Assembly: GCF_033547095.1 (NCBI RefSeq)
Contig: NZ_CP137852.1
Coordinates: forward strand, 62,001 to 126,000
DNA length: 64,000 bases
Origin: Sediminicoccus rosea
Lineage (GTDB): Bacteria; Pseudomonadota; Alphaproteobacteria; Acetobacterales; Acetobacteraceae
Reading direction: 5' to 3'
Of this stretch, positions 52,283-60,681 are shown in pieces. The translations under genes and the position numbers were made by a program. The notes beneath the pieces were generated by a model that was given only the letters and a program-made list of their open reading frames with translations, ran no database searches and was not told where the DNA came from. Every line of letters starts with the position of its first letter. The first letter of the stretch is position 1.

Positions 52283-53527
52283 TCAGGTACGAACCAGCGC
52301 GCAGTTGCCTTGCGCCATGGGGCGGAAGGCTTCCTCGGCCGGCGTGGTCTGCAGCAGTGTGTAGAAATCCCAGGCGCCGCGGCTTTCCTGCGGGGTCTTC
52401 ACCTGGAACAGGTAGGCGGGGTGCAGCTTGCGGCCATCCGGGCGGATGGTGCCGGCACCGAAGGCGTCGTCATCCGTCGGCATGGCCTTCATGCGGTTGA
52501 TCACGTCCACGCCGCTGGCCTTGGCATTGGCCACGCCCATGTCGGCCACGGCCTTCAGGTAGTGCAGCGTCGCGCTGTAGCAGCCGGCATGGCCCATGGA
52601 GGGGCGGTTGCCGCCGGGCGTGCCGTTGGCCACGATGCGCTGGCTGACGGCGCGGGTGCGGTCGTTCAGATCCCAGTAGAAGGTCTCGGTGCAGACCGAG
52701 CCGCCGGCGATCTGCAGGCCCATGCTGTTCACGTCGTTCACGAAGACCAGCAGGCCCGCGACGCGCTGGCCGCGCCGCATCAGGCCGAACTCGCCCGCCT
52801 GCTTGATGGCGTTGATCGCGTCCACGCCGGCATTGGAGATGCCGACGATCTGCGCGCGGCTCGCCTGCGCCTGGAGCAGGAAGGAGGAGTAGTCCGTCGT
52901 GCCCGGGAAGGGGTGGCGGACGCTGCCCACCACGCGCCCGCCGGCGGAGCGGACGAACTCCATGGTCTGGTTTTCCAGGCTGTGGCCGAAGGCGTAGTCC
53001 GCCGTGATGAAGAACCAGCTCTGGCCGCCGGCCCGCACCAGCGCGCCGCCGGTGCTGCGCGCCAGCATCCAGGTGTCGTAGGTCCAGTGGATGGTGTTCG
53101 GGCTGCACTGCCCGCCCGTCAGCTCCACCGTCGCGGCGGTGCTGTTCAGATAGACCTTGTTGCGCTCGCGCATGACGGAGTTCACCGCCAGCGCGACGCC
53201 CGAGCTCGGCACGTCCACCACCACGTCCACGCCGTCGCGGTCGATCCACTGGCGCACCAGCGAGACACCGACATCGGGGCGGTTCTGGTGGTCGGCCACC
53301 AGCACTTCCACGTTGAAGCCGCGATTGCCGAAATCCTGCACCGCCGTGCGCGTCGCCACCACGCTGGTCGGGCCCGAAATGTCACGGAAGGGGCCGGACA
53401 TGTCGGTCAGCACGCCGATGCGGATGGTATTGGCCGCCTGGGCGCGCGCGCCCGTCATGGGGGTCGCTGCGGCAAGGCCGAGAGACCCGGTGGCGGTCAG
53501 GAAGTTGCGGCGGCTGCTTTCGATCAT
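52283..53527 (-). CDS. LivK-type ABC substrate-binding protein, paralogue 3 of 4
   Basis: 414 residues from ATG 53527. Tat-type signal SSRRNFLTATGSLGLA, mature ANTIRIGVLTDMSGPFRDISGPTSV. The array blocks are present but more diverged: TIHWTYDTWMLARSTGG, ADYAFGHSLENQTMEFV, VDAINAIKQAGEFGLMRRGQR, VCTETFYWDLNDRTRAVSQ, TTPAEEAFRPMAQGNCALVRT. The changes in the ligand side (MLARSTGGA, GGQCSPN) make a distinct ligand plausible. Confidence 0.9.
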   Translation of the reverse strand: MIESSRRNFLTATGSLGLAAATPMTGARAQAANTIRIGVLTDMSGPFRDISGPTSVVATRTAVQDFGNRGFNVEVLVADHQNRPDVGVSLVRQWIDRDGVDVVVDVPSSGVALAVNSVMRERNKVYLNSTAATVELTGGQCSPNTIHWTYDTWMLARSTGGALVRAGGQSWFFITADYAFGHSLENQTMEFVRSAGGRVVGSVRHPFPGTTDYSSFLLQAQASRAQIVGISNAGVDAINAIKQAGEFGLMRRGQRVAGLLVFVNDVNSMGLQIAGGSVCTETFYWDLNDRTRAVSQRIVANGTPGGNRPSMGHAGCYSATLHYLKAVADMGVANAKASGVDVINRMKAMPTDDDAFGAGTIRPDGRKLHPAYLFQVKTPQESRGAWDFYTLLQTTPAEEAFRPMAQGNCALVRT

Positions 53528-53549
53528 GTGGCTTTCCCGTAGGTGTGGA

Positions 53550-54785
53550 TCAGGTTCGGACGAGGCTGCATCCACCCTCGGCGAGGGGGCGGAAGGCCTC
53601 CTCGGGCGTCGTGGTCTGGAGCAGCTTGTAGTAGTCGTGCTGGTAGCGGCTCTCGGCCGGCGACTTCACCTCGTAGAGGTAGGCCGGATGGAGCTTGCGG
53701 CCATCGATGCGGATGCTGCCGGCGCCAAAGGCGTCGTCCTGCGTCGGCATCGCCTTCATGCGCTCGACGGTGGCACGGCCGCTGGCCTTGGCATTGGCGA
53801 CGCCCATGTCGGCCACCGCCTTCAGGTAGTGCAGCGTGCCGGCATAGTCGCCCGCATGGCTCATCGCGACCGGCGTGTCGCCGCCGGCCAGGGCGCGGAT
53901 GCGGCGGGTCAGCGCGCGCGTCTGGTCGTTCGCGTCCCAATAGAAGGTGTTGGCGCAGATCAGCCCCTGCGCGACCTGCAGGCCGAGCGCATGGACATCG
54001 GTGATGAAGAGCAGCAGCGAGGCGATCTTGATGCCGCGCCGGGTGATGCCGAACTCGGCCGCCTGCTTGATGGAGTTGATCGTGTCCACGCCGGCATTGG
54101 CGAGGCCGATGACCTTGGCGCGGGACGACTGGGCCTGCAGCAGGAAGGAGCTGAAGTCGGTCGTGCCCGGGAAGGGCGTGCGAACGCTGCCGACCACGCG
54201 GCCGCCCGCGGCGCGCACGAAGTTCGAGGTGTCACGCTCGAGCGCATGGCCGAAGGCGTAGTCCGCCGTCATGAAGAACCAGGTGTCGCCACCCGCCCGC
54301 ACGGTGGCGAGGCCGCTGGTCTTGGCCAGCATATAGGTGTCGTAGACCCAATGGATGGTGTTCGCGTTGCAGGCGCGGCCCGTCAGATCCGAGGTCGCGG
54401 TCGAGGTCGCGATCGCCACCTTGTTGCGCTCGCGCGCCACGTCGGAGACGGCGAGCGCCACGGAGGAGGCGGCGAGGCTCGTCACCACGTCCACATTCTC
54501 GCGATCGAACCACTGGCGGGCGATGTTCACGCCGACATCGGGGCGGTTCTGGTGGTCGGCCACCACCACCTCGACATTGAAGCCGCGGCCCGCGAATTCC
54601 TGCGCGGCGAGGCGCGTGGCGGCGACGGTGTTCGGCCCGTTCAGGTCACGGAAGGTGCCCGAGAGGTCGGTCAGCACGCCGATGCGGATGGTGTTGGCCG
54701 CCTGGGCGCGCGCGGAAAGCGGTGCCGCCGCCAAGGGGGCAGCGGCGATGCCGCCCAGGAGGGTGCGGCGTGTGGCTTCGGTCAT
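53550..54785 (-). CDS. LivK-type ABC substrate-binding protein, paralogue 4 of 4
   Basis: 411 residues. Signal ATRRTLLGGIAAAPLAAAPL, mature ANTIRIGVLTDLSGTFRDLNGPN. Most divergent of the four at the first conserved Cys block (GRACNANTIHWVYDTYMLAKTSG); it also has ADYAFGHALERDTSNFVRAAGGR, VDTINSIKQAAEFGITRRG and EEAFRPLAEGGCSLVRT. Its ATG overlaps the stop of a 16-codon leader frame that begins just after livF. Confidence 0.9.
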   Translation of the reverse strand: MTEATRRTLLGGIAAAPLAAAPLSARAQAANTIRIGVLTDLSGTFRDLNGPNTVAATRLAAQEFAGRGFNVEVVVADHQNRPDVGVNIARQWFDRENVDVVTSLAASSVALAVSDVARERNKVAIATSTATSDLTGRACNANTIHWVYDTYMLAKTSGLATVRAGGDTWFFMTADYAFGHALERDTSNFVRAAGGRVVGSVRTPFPGTTDFSSFLLQAQSSRAKVIGLANAGVDTINSIKQAAEFGITRRGIKIASLLLFITDVHALGLQVAQGLICANTFYWDANDQTRALTRRIRALAGGDTPVAMSHAGDYAGTLHYLKAVADMGVANAKASGRATVERMKAMPTQDDAFGAGSIRIDGRKLHPAYLYEVKSPAESRYQHDYYKLLQTTTPEEAFRPLAEGGCSLVRT

Positions 54786-54832
54786 CGTCTCAGCTCCCTG
54801 TGGTCATTTTTTTCATCGGACGTTTTTTTCAT
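54782..54832 (-). CDS. Putative 16-residue leader peptide coupled to the binding-protein array
   Basis: Frame MKKTSDEKNDHRELRR, from ATG 54832 to TGA 54782, whose stop overlaps the ATG of paralogue 4 (ATGA). It contains two runs of seven A on the coding strand (54829-54823 and 54813-54807), potential slippage sites. A weak GGGATC precedes the ATG. It fills the only gap between livF and the binding-protein genes; translation of it would deliver ribosomes to the next start. Confidence 0.35.
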   Translation of the reverse strand: MKKTSDEKNDHRELRR

Positions 54833-54841
54833 GATCCCGGG

Positions 54842-55546
54842 TCAGACGCCCAGGTATTCGTGCAGACGGTCGAGCGAGGACATGAGCTCGGAATTCGGCA
54901 CCATGTCCACGACATGCCCGTGCTCCATGACGTAGTGGCGGTCGGCCACCGTCTGGGCGAAGCGGAAGTTCTGCTCCACCAGAAGCACGGTGAAGCCGCG
55001 CGTCTTCAGCTCGCGGATCGTGCGGCCGATCTGCTGCACGATCACCGGCGCGAGGCCCTCGCTCGGCTCATCGAGCAGCAGGAGCTTGGCGCCGGTGCGC
55101 AGGATGCGGCCGATGGCGAGCATCTGCTGCTCGCCGCCGGAGAGCTTGGTGCCCGGGCTGCGCGCGCGCTCCTTCAGGTTCGGGAAGAGCGTGTGGATCT
55201 CGGCCACCGAGAGGCCGCCCGGCCGGATGACCGGCGGCAGCATCAGGTTTTCGGTCACGTCGAGCGAGGCGAAGATGCCGCGCTCTTCCGGGCAATAGGC
55301 GATGCCGGCACGGGCGATCAGGTCCGAGCGGAGGTTGATCGTCTCCTGCCCCTCATAGCGGATGGAGCCCGAGCGGCGCCCGACCAGGCCCATGATGGCG
55401 CGCAGCGTGGACGTCTTGCCCGCGCCATTGCGGCCGAGCAGGGTGATGACCTCGCCCTCGTGGATCTCGAGGCCCACGCCATGCAGGACATGGCTCTCGC
55501 CGTACCAGGCCTCCAGGCCCTCGACCTTCAGCAGGGGCTCAGCCAT
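54842..55546 (-). CDS. livF: ABC transporter ATP-binding protein LivF
   Basis: 234 residues. Walker A GRNGAGKTS, YCPEERGIFASLDVTENL, signature KLSGGEQQMLAIGRIL, Walker B LLLLDEPSEGLAP, switch LLVEQNF. ATG at 55546 (MAEPLLKVEGLEAWYGESHVLHG), overlapping the livG stop by eight bases. Second ATPase of the Liv-type transporter. Confidence 0.93.
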   Translation of the reverse strand: MAEPLLKVEGLEAWYGESHVLHGVGLEIHEGEVITLLGRNGAGKTSTLRAIMGLVGRRSGSIRYEGQETINLRSDLIARAGIAYCPEERGIFASLDVTENLMLPPVIRPGGLSVAEIHTLFPNLKERARSPGTKLSGGEQQMLAIGRILRTGAKLLLLDEPSEGLAPVIVQQIGRTIRELKTRGFTVLLVEQNFRFAQTVADRHYVMEHGHVVDMVPNSELMSSLDRLHEYLGV

Positions 55547-56324
55547 GGGCGGCGCTCTCCGGCACGCCGACCGAGGCCGGATCGGTGCCCAGATAGGCGG
55601 CCTGCACATCGGGATTGCGACTGACGGCCATGTAGTCCCCTTCGGCCAGGACCTCGCCGCGGGCGAGGACGGTGATGTTGTCGCAAAGCCCTTCGACAAC
55701 CTTGAGATTATGCTCCACCAGCAGCACGGTGCGGCCCTTCGAGACGCGCTTGATGAGCGTCACGATGCGGTCCACATCCTCATGCGTCATGCCGGCCGTG
55801 GGCTCGTCCAGCAGCATCATGGTGGGTTCGAGGGCAAGCGTCGTCGCGATCTCCAGCGCGCGCTTGCGGCCATAGGGCAGCGAGCCTGCCTGCAGCTCGG
55901 CATATTCGGTCAGGCCCACATCGGCGAGCAATTCGCGGGCGCGGCCGTCGAACTGCTTGAGCACCGAATCGGAACGCCAGAAGTCGAAGCTGCTGCCGCG
56001 TGCCCGTTGCAGCGCGACGCGCACATTCTCCAGCACCGTCAGGTGCGGGAAGACGGCCGAGATCTGGAAGGAACGGACCAGGCCGAGGCGCGCGACCTCG
56101 GCCGGCTTCATGTTGGTGATGTCCCGCCCGTCATAGGTGATCTTGCCGCGCGTCGGGATCAGGAACTTGGTCAGCAGGTTGAAGCAGGTGGTCTTGCCGG
56201 CGCCATTGGGGCCGATGAGACCATGAATCGTGCCGCGACGAATGGTAAGGTTGACGCCCTGCACCGCGAGAAAGCCGCGGAACTCCTTTGTCAGCCCTTG
56301 CGTTTCAAGGATCGTATCGCTCAC
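55539..56324 (-). CDS. livG: ABC transporter ATP-binding protein LivG
   Basis: 261 residues from GTG 56324 (VSDTILETQGLTKEF). Walker A GPNGAGKTT, RSFQISAVFPHLTVLENV, a signature replaced by LPYGRKRALEIATTLAL as is usual in LivG, Walker B MMLLDEPTAGM, LVEHNLKVV. First gene of the eight-gene Liv-type operon; the longer in-frame extension upstream has no LivG homology. Confidence 0.92.
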   Translation of the reverse strand: MSDTILETQGLTKEFRGFLAVQGVNLTIRRGTIHGLIGPNGAGKTTCFNLLTKFLIPTRGKITYDGRDITNMKPAEVARLGLVRSFQISAVFPHLTVLENVRVALQRARGSSFDFWRSDSVLKQFDGRARELLADVGLTEYAELQAGSLPYGRKRALEIATTLALEPTMMLLDEPTAGMTHEDVDRIVTLIKRVSKGRTVLLVEHNLKVVEGLCDNITVLARGEVLAEGDYMAVSRNPDVQAAYLGTDPASVGVPESAAHG

Positions 56325-56379
56325 CCGGACCTGTCCCCTGCATATCTGGGTTGCCACATTTGCGGGCCACCTTGCTGCC

Positions 56380-56408
56380 TGTATGGCGAGGCAGGAAGCG
56401 GCTTGCAA
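56380..56408 (-). promoter_or_regulatory. Candidate promoter of the Liv operon
   Basis: Minus strand TTGCAA (56408-56403), 17-bp spacer, CATACA (56385-56380). Match to sigma70 consensus is 4/6 and 3/6. It lies about 56 bp before the livG start in a 91-bp gap after the xdhB-like stop. A small CTGCCT/AGGCAG hairpin overlaps it at 56375-56394. Confidence 0.3.
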
Positions 56409-56415
56409 GCGGCAT

Positions 56416-58704
56416 TCATGTCCCGGTTTCTTGTGCCCGCAAATTGAGCAGAACCCGCTCCGGCGTCGCGGGCAGGTCAAGGCGGGTCACCCCGGCCGCG
56501 GCCCGGAGGGCGTTCACCACGGCGGTGGCGAGCAGGAGCGGCGGCTCCCCCACGGCCTTGCTGCGGAAGATGGTGGCGGCGCGGTTCGGCGCGCCCGCCA
56601 GCAGCCGCGTCCGCAGCAGGGGCGGCACATCGCGCGAGCCCGGGATCTTGTAGGTGGAGGGGCCGAGGTTGCGCTGCCGGCCCTCGGAATCCCAGAACAG
56701 CTCCTCGCTGGTCAGCCAGCCCAGGCCCTGGACGAAGGCGCCCTCGATCTGGCCGAGATCAATCGCCGGGTTCAGGCTGCGGCCGCAATCCTGCACGAGA
56801 TGGGCCGAGAGGCAGCGATGCTCGCCGGTCAGCGTGTCGAGGATCACCTCGGCCACGGCGGCGCCGTAGCTGAAATAGAAGAAGGGTTCGCCGCGCATGG
56901 CGCGCGCGTCCCAATGGATGTCGGGCGTCCTGTAGAAGCCGGTGGCCGAGAGGCTGACCCGCGCCTTCCAGCAGAGCTTGGCCAGATCGCCGAAGCTCAG
57001 GCGTTCATTGCTGCCGGGCCTGGCGGGGAAGACGGCCCCGTTCTCGAAGACCACCTCCTCCGGCGCGCAGCCGAAGCGGTCGGCGGCCACGCCGGCCATG
57101 CGGTCGCGCAGCGTGGTGGCCGCCGCATGCGCGGCCCAGCCATTGAGGTCGCTGCCCGTGCTGGCCGCGGTGGCGCTGGTGTTGGGGATCTCGGCGGTCG
57201 TCGTGGCGCTGATGCCGACCTGCTCCACAGGGACGGAAAACACCTCGGCCACCACCTGCGCGACCTTGATGAAGAGCCCCTGCCCCATCTCCGTCCCGCC
57301 ATGGGCGAGGCGGATGGAGCCATCGGTGTAGATGTGCACCAAGGCCCCCGCCTGGTTCAGATGCGGGATGCCGAAGCTGATGCCGAAGGCGCAGACGAAG
57401 CTGCCCAGGCCCCGCCGCAGCGTGGGATGCGTGGCGTTGAAGGCGGCGATCTCGGCCTGCCTCTCCGCCCAGCCGGCATCGCGCTTGGCTTCCGCATGCA
57501 CGCGGCGGATGAGGCCAGCTTCCAGCGCCTGGCCATAGGGGGTGCGGTCGGCGAAGTTGATCGCGCGGACCTCCTCCACGTCGAGCCCCAGATGGGCGGC
57601 GATGGCGGCCAGTACCTCCTCCATCAGCAACGCGCCCTGCGGGCCGCCGAAGCCGCGGAAGGCGGTGTTGCTGACATGGTTGGTCTTCACCGCGCAGGCC
57701 GTCAGCGTCACATCCGGCACGGCGTAGCAGTTCAGCGCATGGGTGACGGCGCGGAACACCACGCCGCCGGACATGTCCACACTGTGTCCGCCATCGCCGG
57801 CCAGCAGCGCGTCCAGCGCCAGCAGCTTGCCCGAGGCGTCAAAACCCACATCCCAACGATAGAGGAAGGGGTGGCGCTTGCCCGTCGCGGCCATGTCCGC
57901 GCGGCGGGGCAGGCGCAGCTTCACCGGGCGCCCGGTCAGCGCGGCGGCGGCAGCGGCGGCGGCGGCCACCCAGCTCGCATTGCTCTCCTTGCCACCGAAG
58001 GCACCACCCATGCGGCGGCACTGCACCGTGACGCGGTGATAGGGCACGCCCAGCACGCGCGCGATGACGTGCTGCCCCTCCGTTGGGTGTTGGGTGGAGG
58101 AATGGACCAGCATCTCGCCATCCTCGCCGGGAATGGCGAGGGCGATCTGGCCTTCGAGGTAGAAATGCTCCTGCCCGCCGGCATGGAACTCACCCTGCAG
58201 ACGATGCGGGGCAGCGGCCAGCGCCGTGGCGGCATCGCCCTCGCGGATCACCTGCGGCGGGATGATCCACGCCTGCCGCGCGAGCCCTTCCTCGATGCTG
58301 AGAACCGGCGGCAGCGTCTCGATGCGTGGCGTGATGGCGGCGGCGGCGCGCAGCGCGGCGTCCCGCGTCTCGGCCACCACCAGGGCGAGCGACTGGCCGT
58401 GATGCTCGACGACGCCATCGGCCAGCATCGCCTCGCCGCTGCCGATGGGCGCGATGTCGTTCTCGCCCGGCAGGTCGGCCGCGGTGATGATCCGCACCAC
58501 GCCGGGCATGGCGGCGGCGGCGGTCGTGTCGAGCCCGAGCAGCCGCCCATGCGCGACAGGCGAAAGGGCAAGGGCCGCGTGCAGCGTGCCGGACGGCTCG
58601 GGCATGTCGTCCAGGAAGCGGGCCTGGCCGGTCGCGTGCTTCAGGGCGCTGTCATGGCGCAGCGCCTGGCCGGCGAAGCGCAGCGGGGGCGTCGCGTCAT
58701 CCAT
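56416..58704 (-). CDS. Xanthine dehydrogenase-family molybdopterin-binding subunit (XdhB-like)
   Basis: 762 residues of the molybdenum hydroxylase family. Seen: QEHFYLEGQIALAIPGEDGEM, the Mo-cofactor loop RRMGGAFGGKESNA, TNHVSNTAFRGFGGPQGALLMEE, GGTEMGQGLFIKVAQV and the catalytic Glu E720 in SKAVGEPPLLLA. This is the arrangement of bacterial XdhB, including GGPQG and the Arg in AFRGFGG used by xanthine-type substrates. Starts one base into the stop of the 2Fe-2S/FAD subunit gene. The substrate may be xanthine or another N-heterocycle, given the enamidase-like gene upstream. Confidence 0.9.
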   Translation of the reverse strand: MDDATPPLRFAGQALRHDSALKHATGQARFLDDMPEPSGTLHAALALSPVAHGRLLGLDTTAAAAMPGVVRIITAADLPGENDIAPIGSGEAMLADGVVEHHGQSLALVVAETRDAALRAAAAITPRIETLPPVLSIEEGLARQAWIIPPQVIREGDAATALAAAPHRLQGEFHAGGQEHFYLEGQIALAIPGEDGEMLVHSSTQHPTEGQHVIARVLGVPYHRVTVQCRRMGGAFGGKESNASWVAAAAAAAAALTGRPVKLRLPRRADMAATGKRHPFLYRWDVGFDASGKLLALDALLAGDGGHSVDMSGGVVFRAVTHALNCYAVPDVTLTACAVKTNHVSNTAFRGFGGPQGALLMEEVLAAIAAHLGLDVEEVRAINFADRTPYGQALEAGLIRRVHAEAKRDAGWAERQAEIAAFNATHPTLRRGLGSFVCAFGISFGIPHLNQAGALVHIYTDGSIRLAHGGTEMGQGLFIKVAQVVAEVFSVPVEQVGISATTTAEIPNTSATAASTGSDLNGWAAHAAATTLRDRMAGVAADRFGCAPEEVVFENGAVFPARPGSNERLSFGDLAKLCWKARVSLSATGFYRTPDIHWDARAMRGEPFFYFSYGAAVAEVILDTLTGEHRCLSAHLVQDCGRSLNPAIDLGQIEGAFVQGLGWLTSEELFWDSEGRQRNLGPSTYKIPGSRDVPPLLRTRLLAGAPNRAATIFRSKAVGEPPLLLATAVVNALRAAAGVTRLDLPATPERVLLNLRAQETGT

Positions 58705-60062
58705 CAGGCGTGCACCTCGGCCGCCACCTCGGGATGGGTGTGCCGCAGGGCCACGCGGCGCAACAAGCCGCGCGCGGCCTCCAGGCGATAATCCGCGCTG
58801 GCCCGGGCATCGCTGAGCGGCGTGAAATGCAGCGCGGCGCCGGCGGCCCGCATCGCCGCATCATCCAGCACGCGGCCGACCAGAACGGCCTCGGCCATCG
58901 GCGCGCGCTCGGCCTTGGCCGCCATGCCGCCGAAGGCGAGGCGCGCCCGGCGCACCACGCCCTCCTCCAGCGTGAGGCAGGCGACGAGCGAGACGGCGCT
59001 GATGTCCTGGTCATGCCGGCGCGAGAGCTTCTCCGCCGCCAGCAGCCCGCCCATGGGCGGGCGCGGCAGATGGATGGCGAGGATCAGCTCCTCCGGCGCC
59101 AGGGCGTTGCGGCGATAGCCGGTGAGGAAATCCTCCACGCGCATCCGCCGCGTGCTGTGTGGCGCGGCCAGCTCCACCTCCGCCTCCAGCGCCAGCAGGA
59201 TGGGCAGGGCATCGCCGATGGGCGAGGCGGTGCCGAGATTGCCCGCCACCGTGCCCAGCCCCCGGATCTGCCGCGAGCCGAGCCGCGCGAGATAGGGGGC
59301 GAGCGAAGCGAAATCCTCATCGGCGCGGCAGGTGGCCAGCAGCTCGGCATAGGCGGCGGCGGCGCCGATCCGCAGTCCTTCGGCCGTGCGGGTGATGCCC
59401 TGCATCTCCGCCACGTTCAGCAGGCAGATCACCTCCGCCGGATGCTCGCGATGCTCCGAGAAGCGCAGGCCGAGATCGGTGCCGCCCATGAGCAGCCAGG
59501 CGCCGGGATGGGCGGCGCGCAGGGCCAGCGCCTCGCCCAGTGTGGCGGGCAGGTGGAAGCCGCCGAAGCGCGCGCTGGTGGCGGGGCCCAGCGCGGGCGG
59601 CGTGGCCTCCTCGGCGGCGAGGCCGGCCATGGCGTCGAGGATGGGACGATACCCGGTGCAGCGGCAGAGATTGCCGGCCAGCGCCTCATGCGCATCGCCG
59701 CCCTCCACCGCATGTGCCCAGGCGGACATGACGATGCCGGGCGTGCAGAAGCCGCATTGCGTGGCATCCGCCTCGGCCAGCGCGCGCGGGATGGGGTGCT
59801 CCGTGCCCAGGCCTTCCACGGTGCGGACGGCGCGGCCATGCAGCTGGCCCAGCGCGCAGAGGCAGGCATTGATGGGGGTGCGACTGCCATCGGCGCCCTC
59901 CAGCACCACGGTGCAGGCGCCACAATCGCCCTCGGCGCAGCCTTCCTTGGTGCCGGTCAGGTGCTCGGCGCGCAGCCAGTCGAGCAGGGTGGTGGTGGGG
60001 CGGGTCTCGCGCGGCAATTCGCGCGAAACCCCGTTCAGGATGAGGCGGATGGCGTCATTCAT
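58704..60062 (-). CDS. Xanthine dehydrogenase-family small subunit, 2Fe-2S plus FAD (XdhA-like)
   Basis: 452 residues. Plant-type 2Fe-2S domain (GCAEGDCGACTVVL), second cluster domain (QCGFCTPGIVM and NLCRCTGYRPI), then an FAD domain (LLMGGTDLGLR, SRQIRGLGTVAGNLGTASPIGDALPILLAL) and CO-dehydrogenase flavin C-terminal region. This fusion order is that of bacterial XdhA. ATG at 60062 (MNDAIRLILNG) is preferred; an ATG at 60074 adds four residues. Last but one of a four-gene operon amidohydrolase, DUF1185, XdhA-like, XdhB-like. Confidence 0.9.
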   Translation of the reverse strand: MNDAIRLILNGVSRELPRETRPTTTLLDWLRAEHLTGTKEGCAEGDCGACTVVLEGADGSRTPINACLCALGQLHGRAVRTVEGLGTEHPIPRALAEADATQCGFCTPGIVMSAWAHAVEGGDAHEALAGNLCRCTGYRPILDAMAGLAAEEATPPALGPATSARFGGFHLPATLGEALALRAAHPGAWLLMGGTDLGLRFSEHREHPAEVICLLNVAEMQGITRTAEGLRIGAAAAYAELLATCRADEDFASLAPYLARLGSRQIRGLGTVAGNLGTASPIGDALPILLALEAEVELAAPHSTRRMRVEDFLTGYRRNALAPEELILAIHLPRPPMGGLLAAEKLSRRHDQDISAVSLVACLTLEEGVVRRARLAFGGMAAKAERAPMAEAVLVGRVLDDAAMRAAGAALHFTPLSDARASADYRLEAARGLLRRVALRHTHPEVAAEVHA

Positions 60063-60102
60063 GCGGTGCAGCATAAATGACGCTTACGAAAAGTTCACCC
60101 GA

Positions 60103-60681
60103 TTATCGGAGGCCGTCCTGGCCGATGATCTGGTCGGTGGTCAGCCCGCCCACGCGCGGCAGCGGCCGTCCCCCGGTGGTCAGCGCCAGGCAGAGCAGGA
60201 TCTCGTCACGCAGGGGCGCGTCGGTGATGCGCGCCTCGATCGCGTCGAAATGGCTGCGAACGAAGGCGGCGTCCTTGTGGCCCAGGGGGATGTCGATCGG
60301 CGTGCCCGGCCCGCCGCGCTTCTTGGCGGAGGGGATCAGCGCCGGGCCCTTGCCGAGCGCGCTGCGGACCGGCGCGCCCATCTTGGGGTGCAGCAGGGCG
60401 GCGGCGTGTTCCAGTTCGCCATCCTCGCCCACGATGGCGGCCTTGCCGAAGCTGTGGACCGCATCGCCCGGGATGCCGAGCGCCGCGATGGCGCGCTGCG
60501 CGAGTTCCGCGCCGAGCGGCACGCTCGCCTCGATCAGCTCCGAGAGGTCCTCCACGTAGCGGCCGGCGAAGGGGTTCTTCAGCACCATGGCGGCGATGGC
60601 GCGACGGATGGGGGGCGAGACCTCGCGTCCCATTTCGAGATGCGTCTCCTCGACGCTGACGAGGACCTTGCGGATGATCAT
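60103..60681 (-). CDS. Amino acid synthesis (DUF1185, AA_synth) family protein
   Basis: 192 residues matching the PF06684-type family: MIIRKVLVSVEETHLEMGREVSPP start, RRAIAAMVLKNPFAGRYVEDLSEL, then GDAVHSFGKAAIVGEDGELEHAAALLHPKMG and IDIPLGHKDAAFVRSHFDAIEARITDAP. The family's name is historical and its reaction is not established to my knowledge; members are often found beside amidohydrolases and other ring-opening catabolic genes. It overlaps the amidohydrolase stop by four bases and is 40 bp before the XdhA-like gene. Confidence 0.85.
   Translation of the reverse strand: MIIRKVLVSVEETHLEMGREVSPPIRRAIAAMVLKNPFAGRYVEDLSELIEASVPLGAELAQRAIAALGIPGDAVHSFGKAAIVGEDGELEHAAALLHPKMGAPVRSALGKGPALIPSAKKRGGPGTPIDIPLGHKDAAFVRSHFDAIEARITDAPLRDEILLCLALTTGGRPLPRVGGLTTDQIIGQDGLR

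Noticed and set aside
56230-58791. An 853-codon plus-strand frame opposite the XdhB-like gene
   Set aside because: The minus strand encodes a complete molybdenum hydroxylase subunit with its motifs; the antisense translation has no protein-like features.
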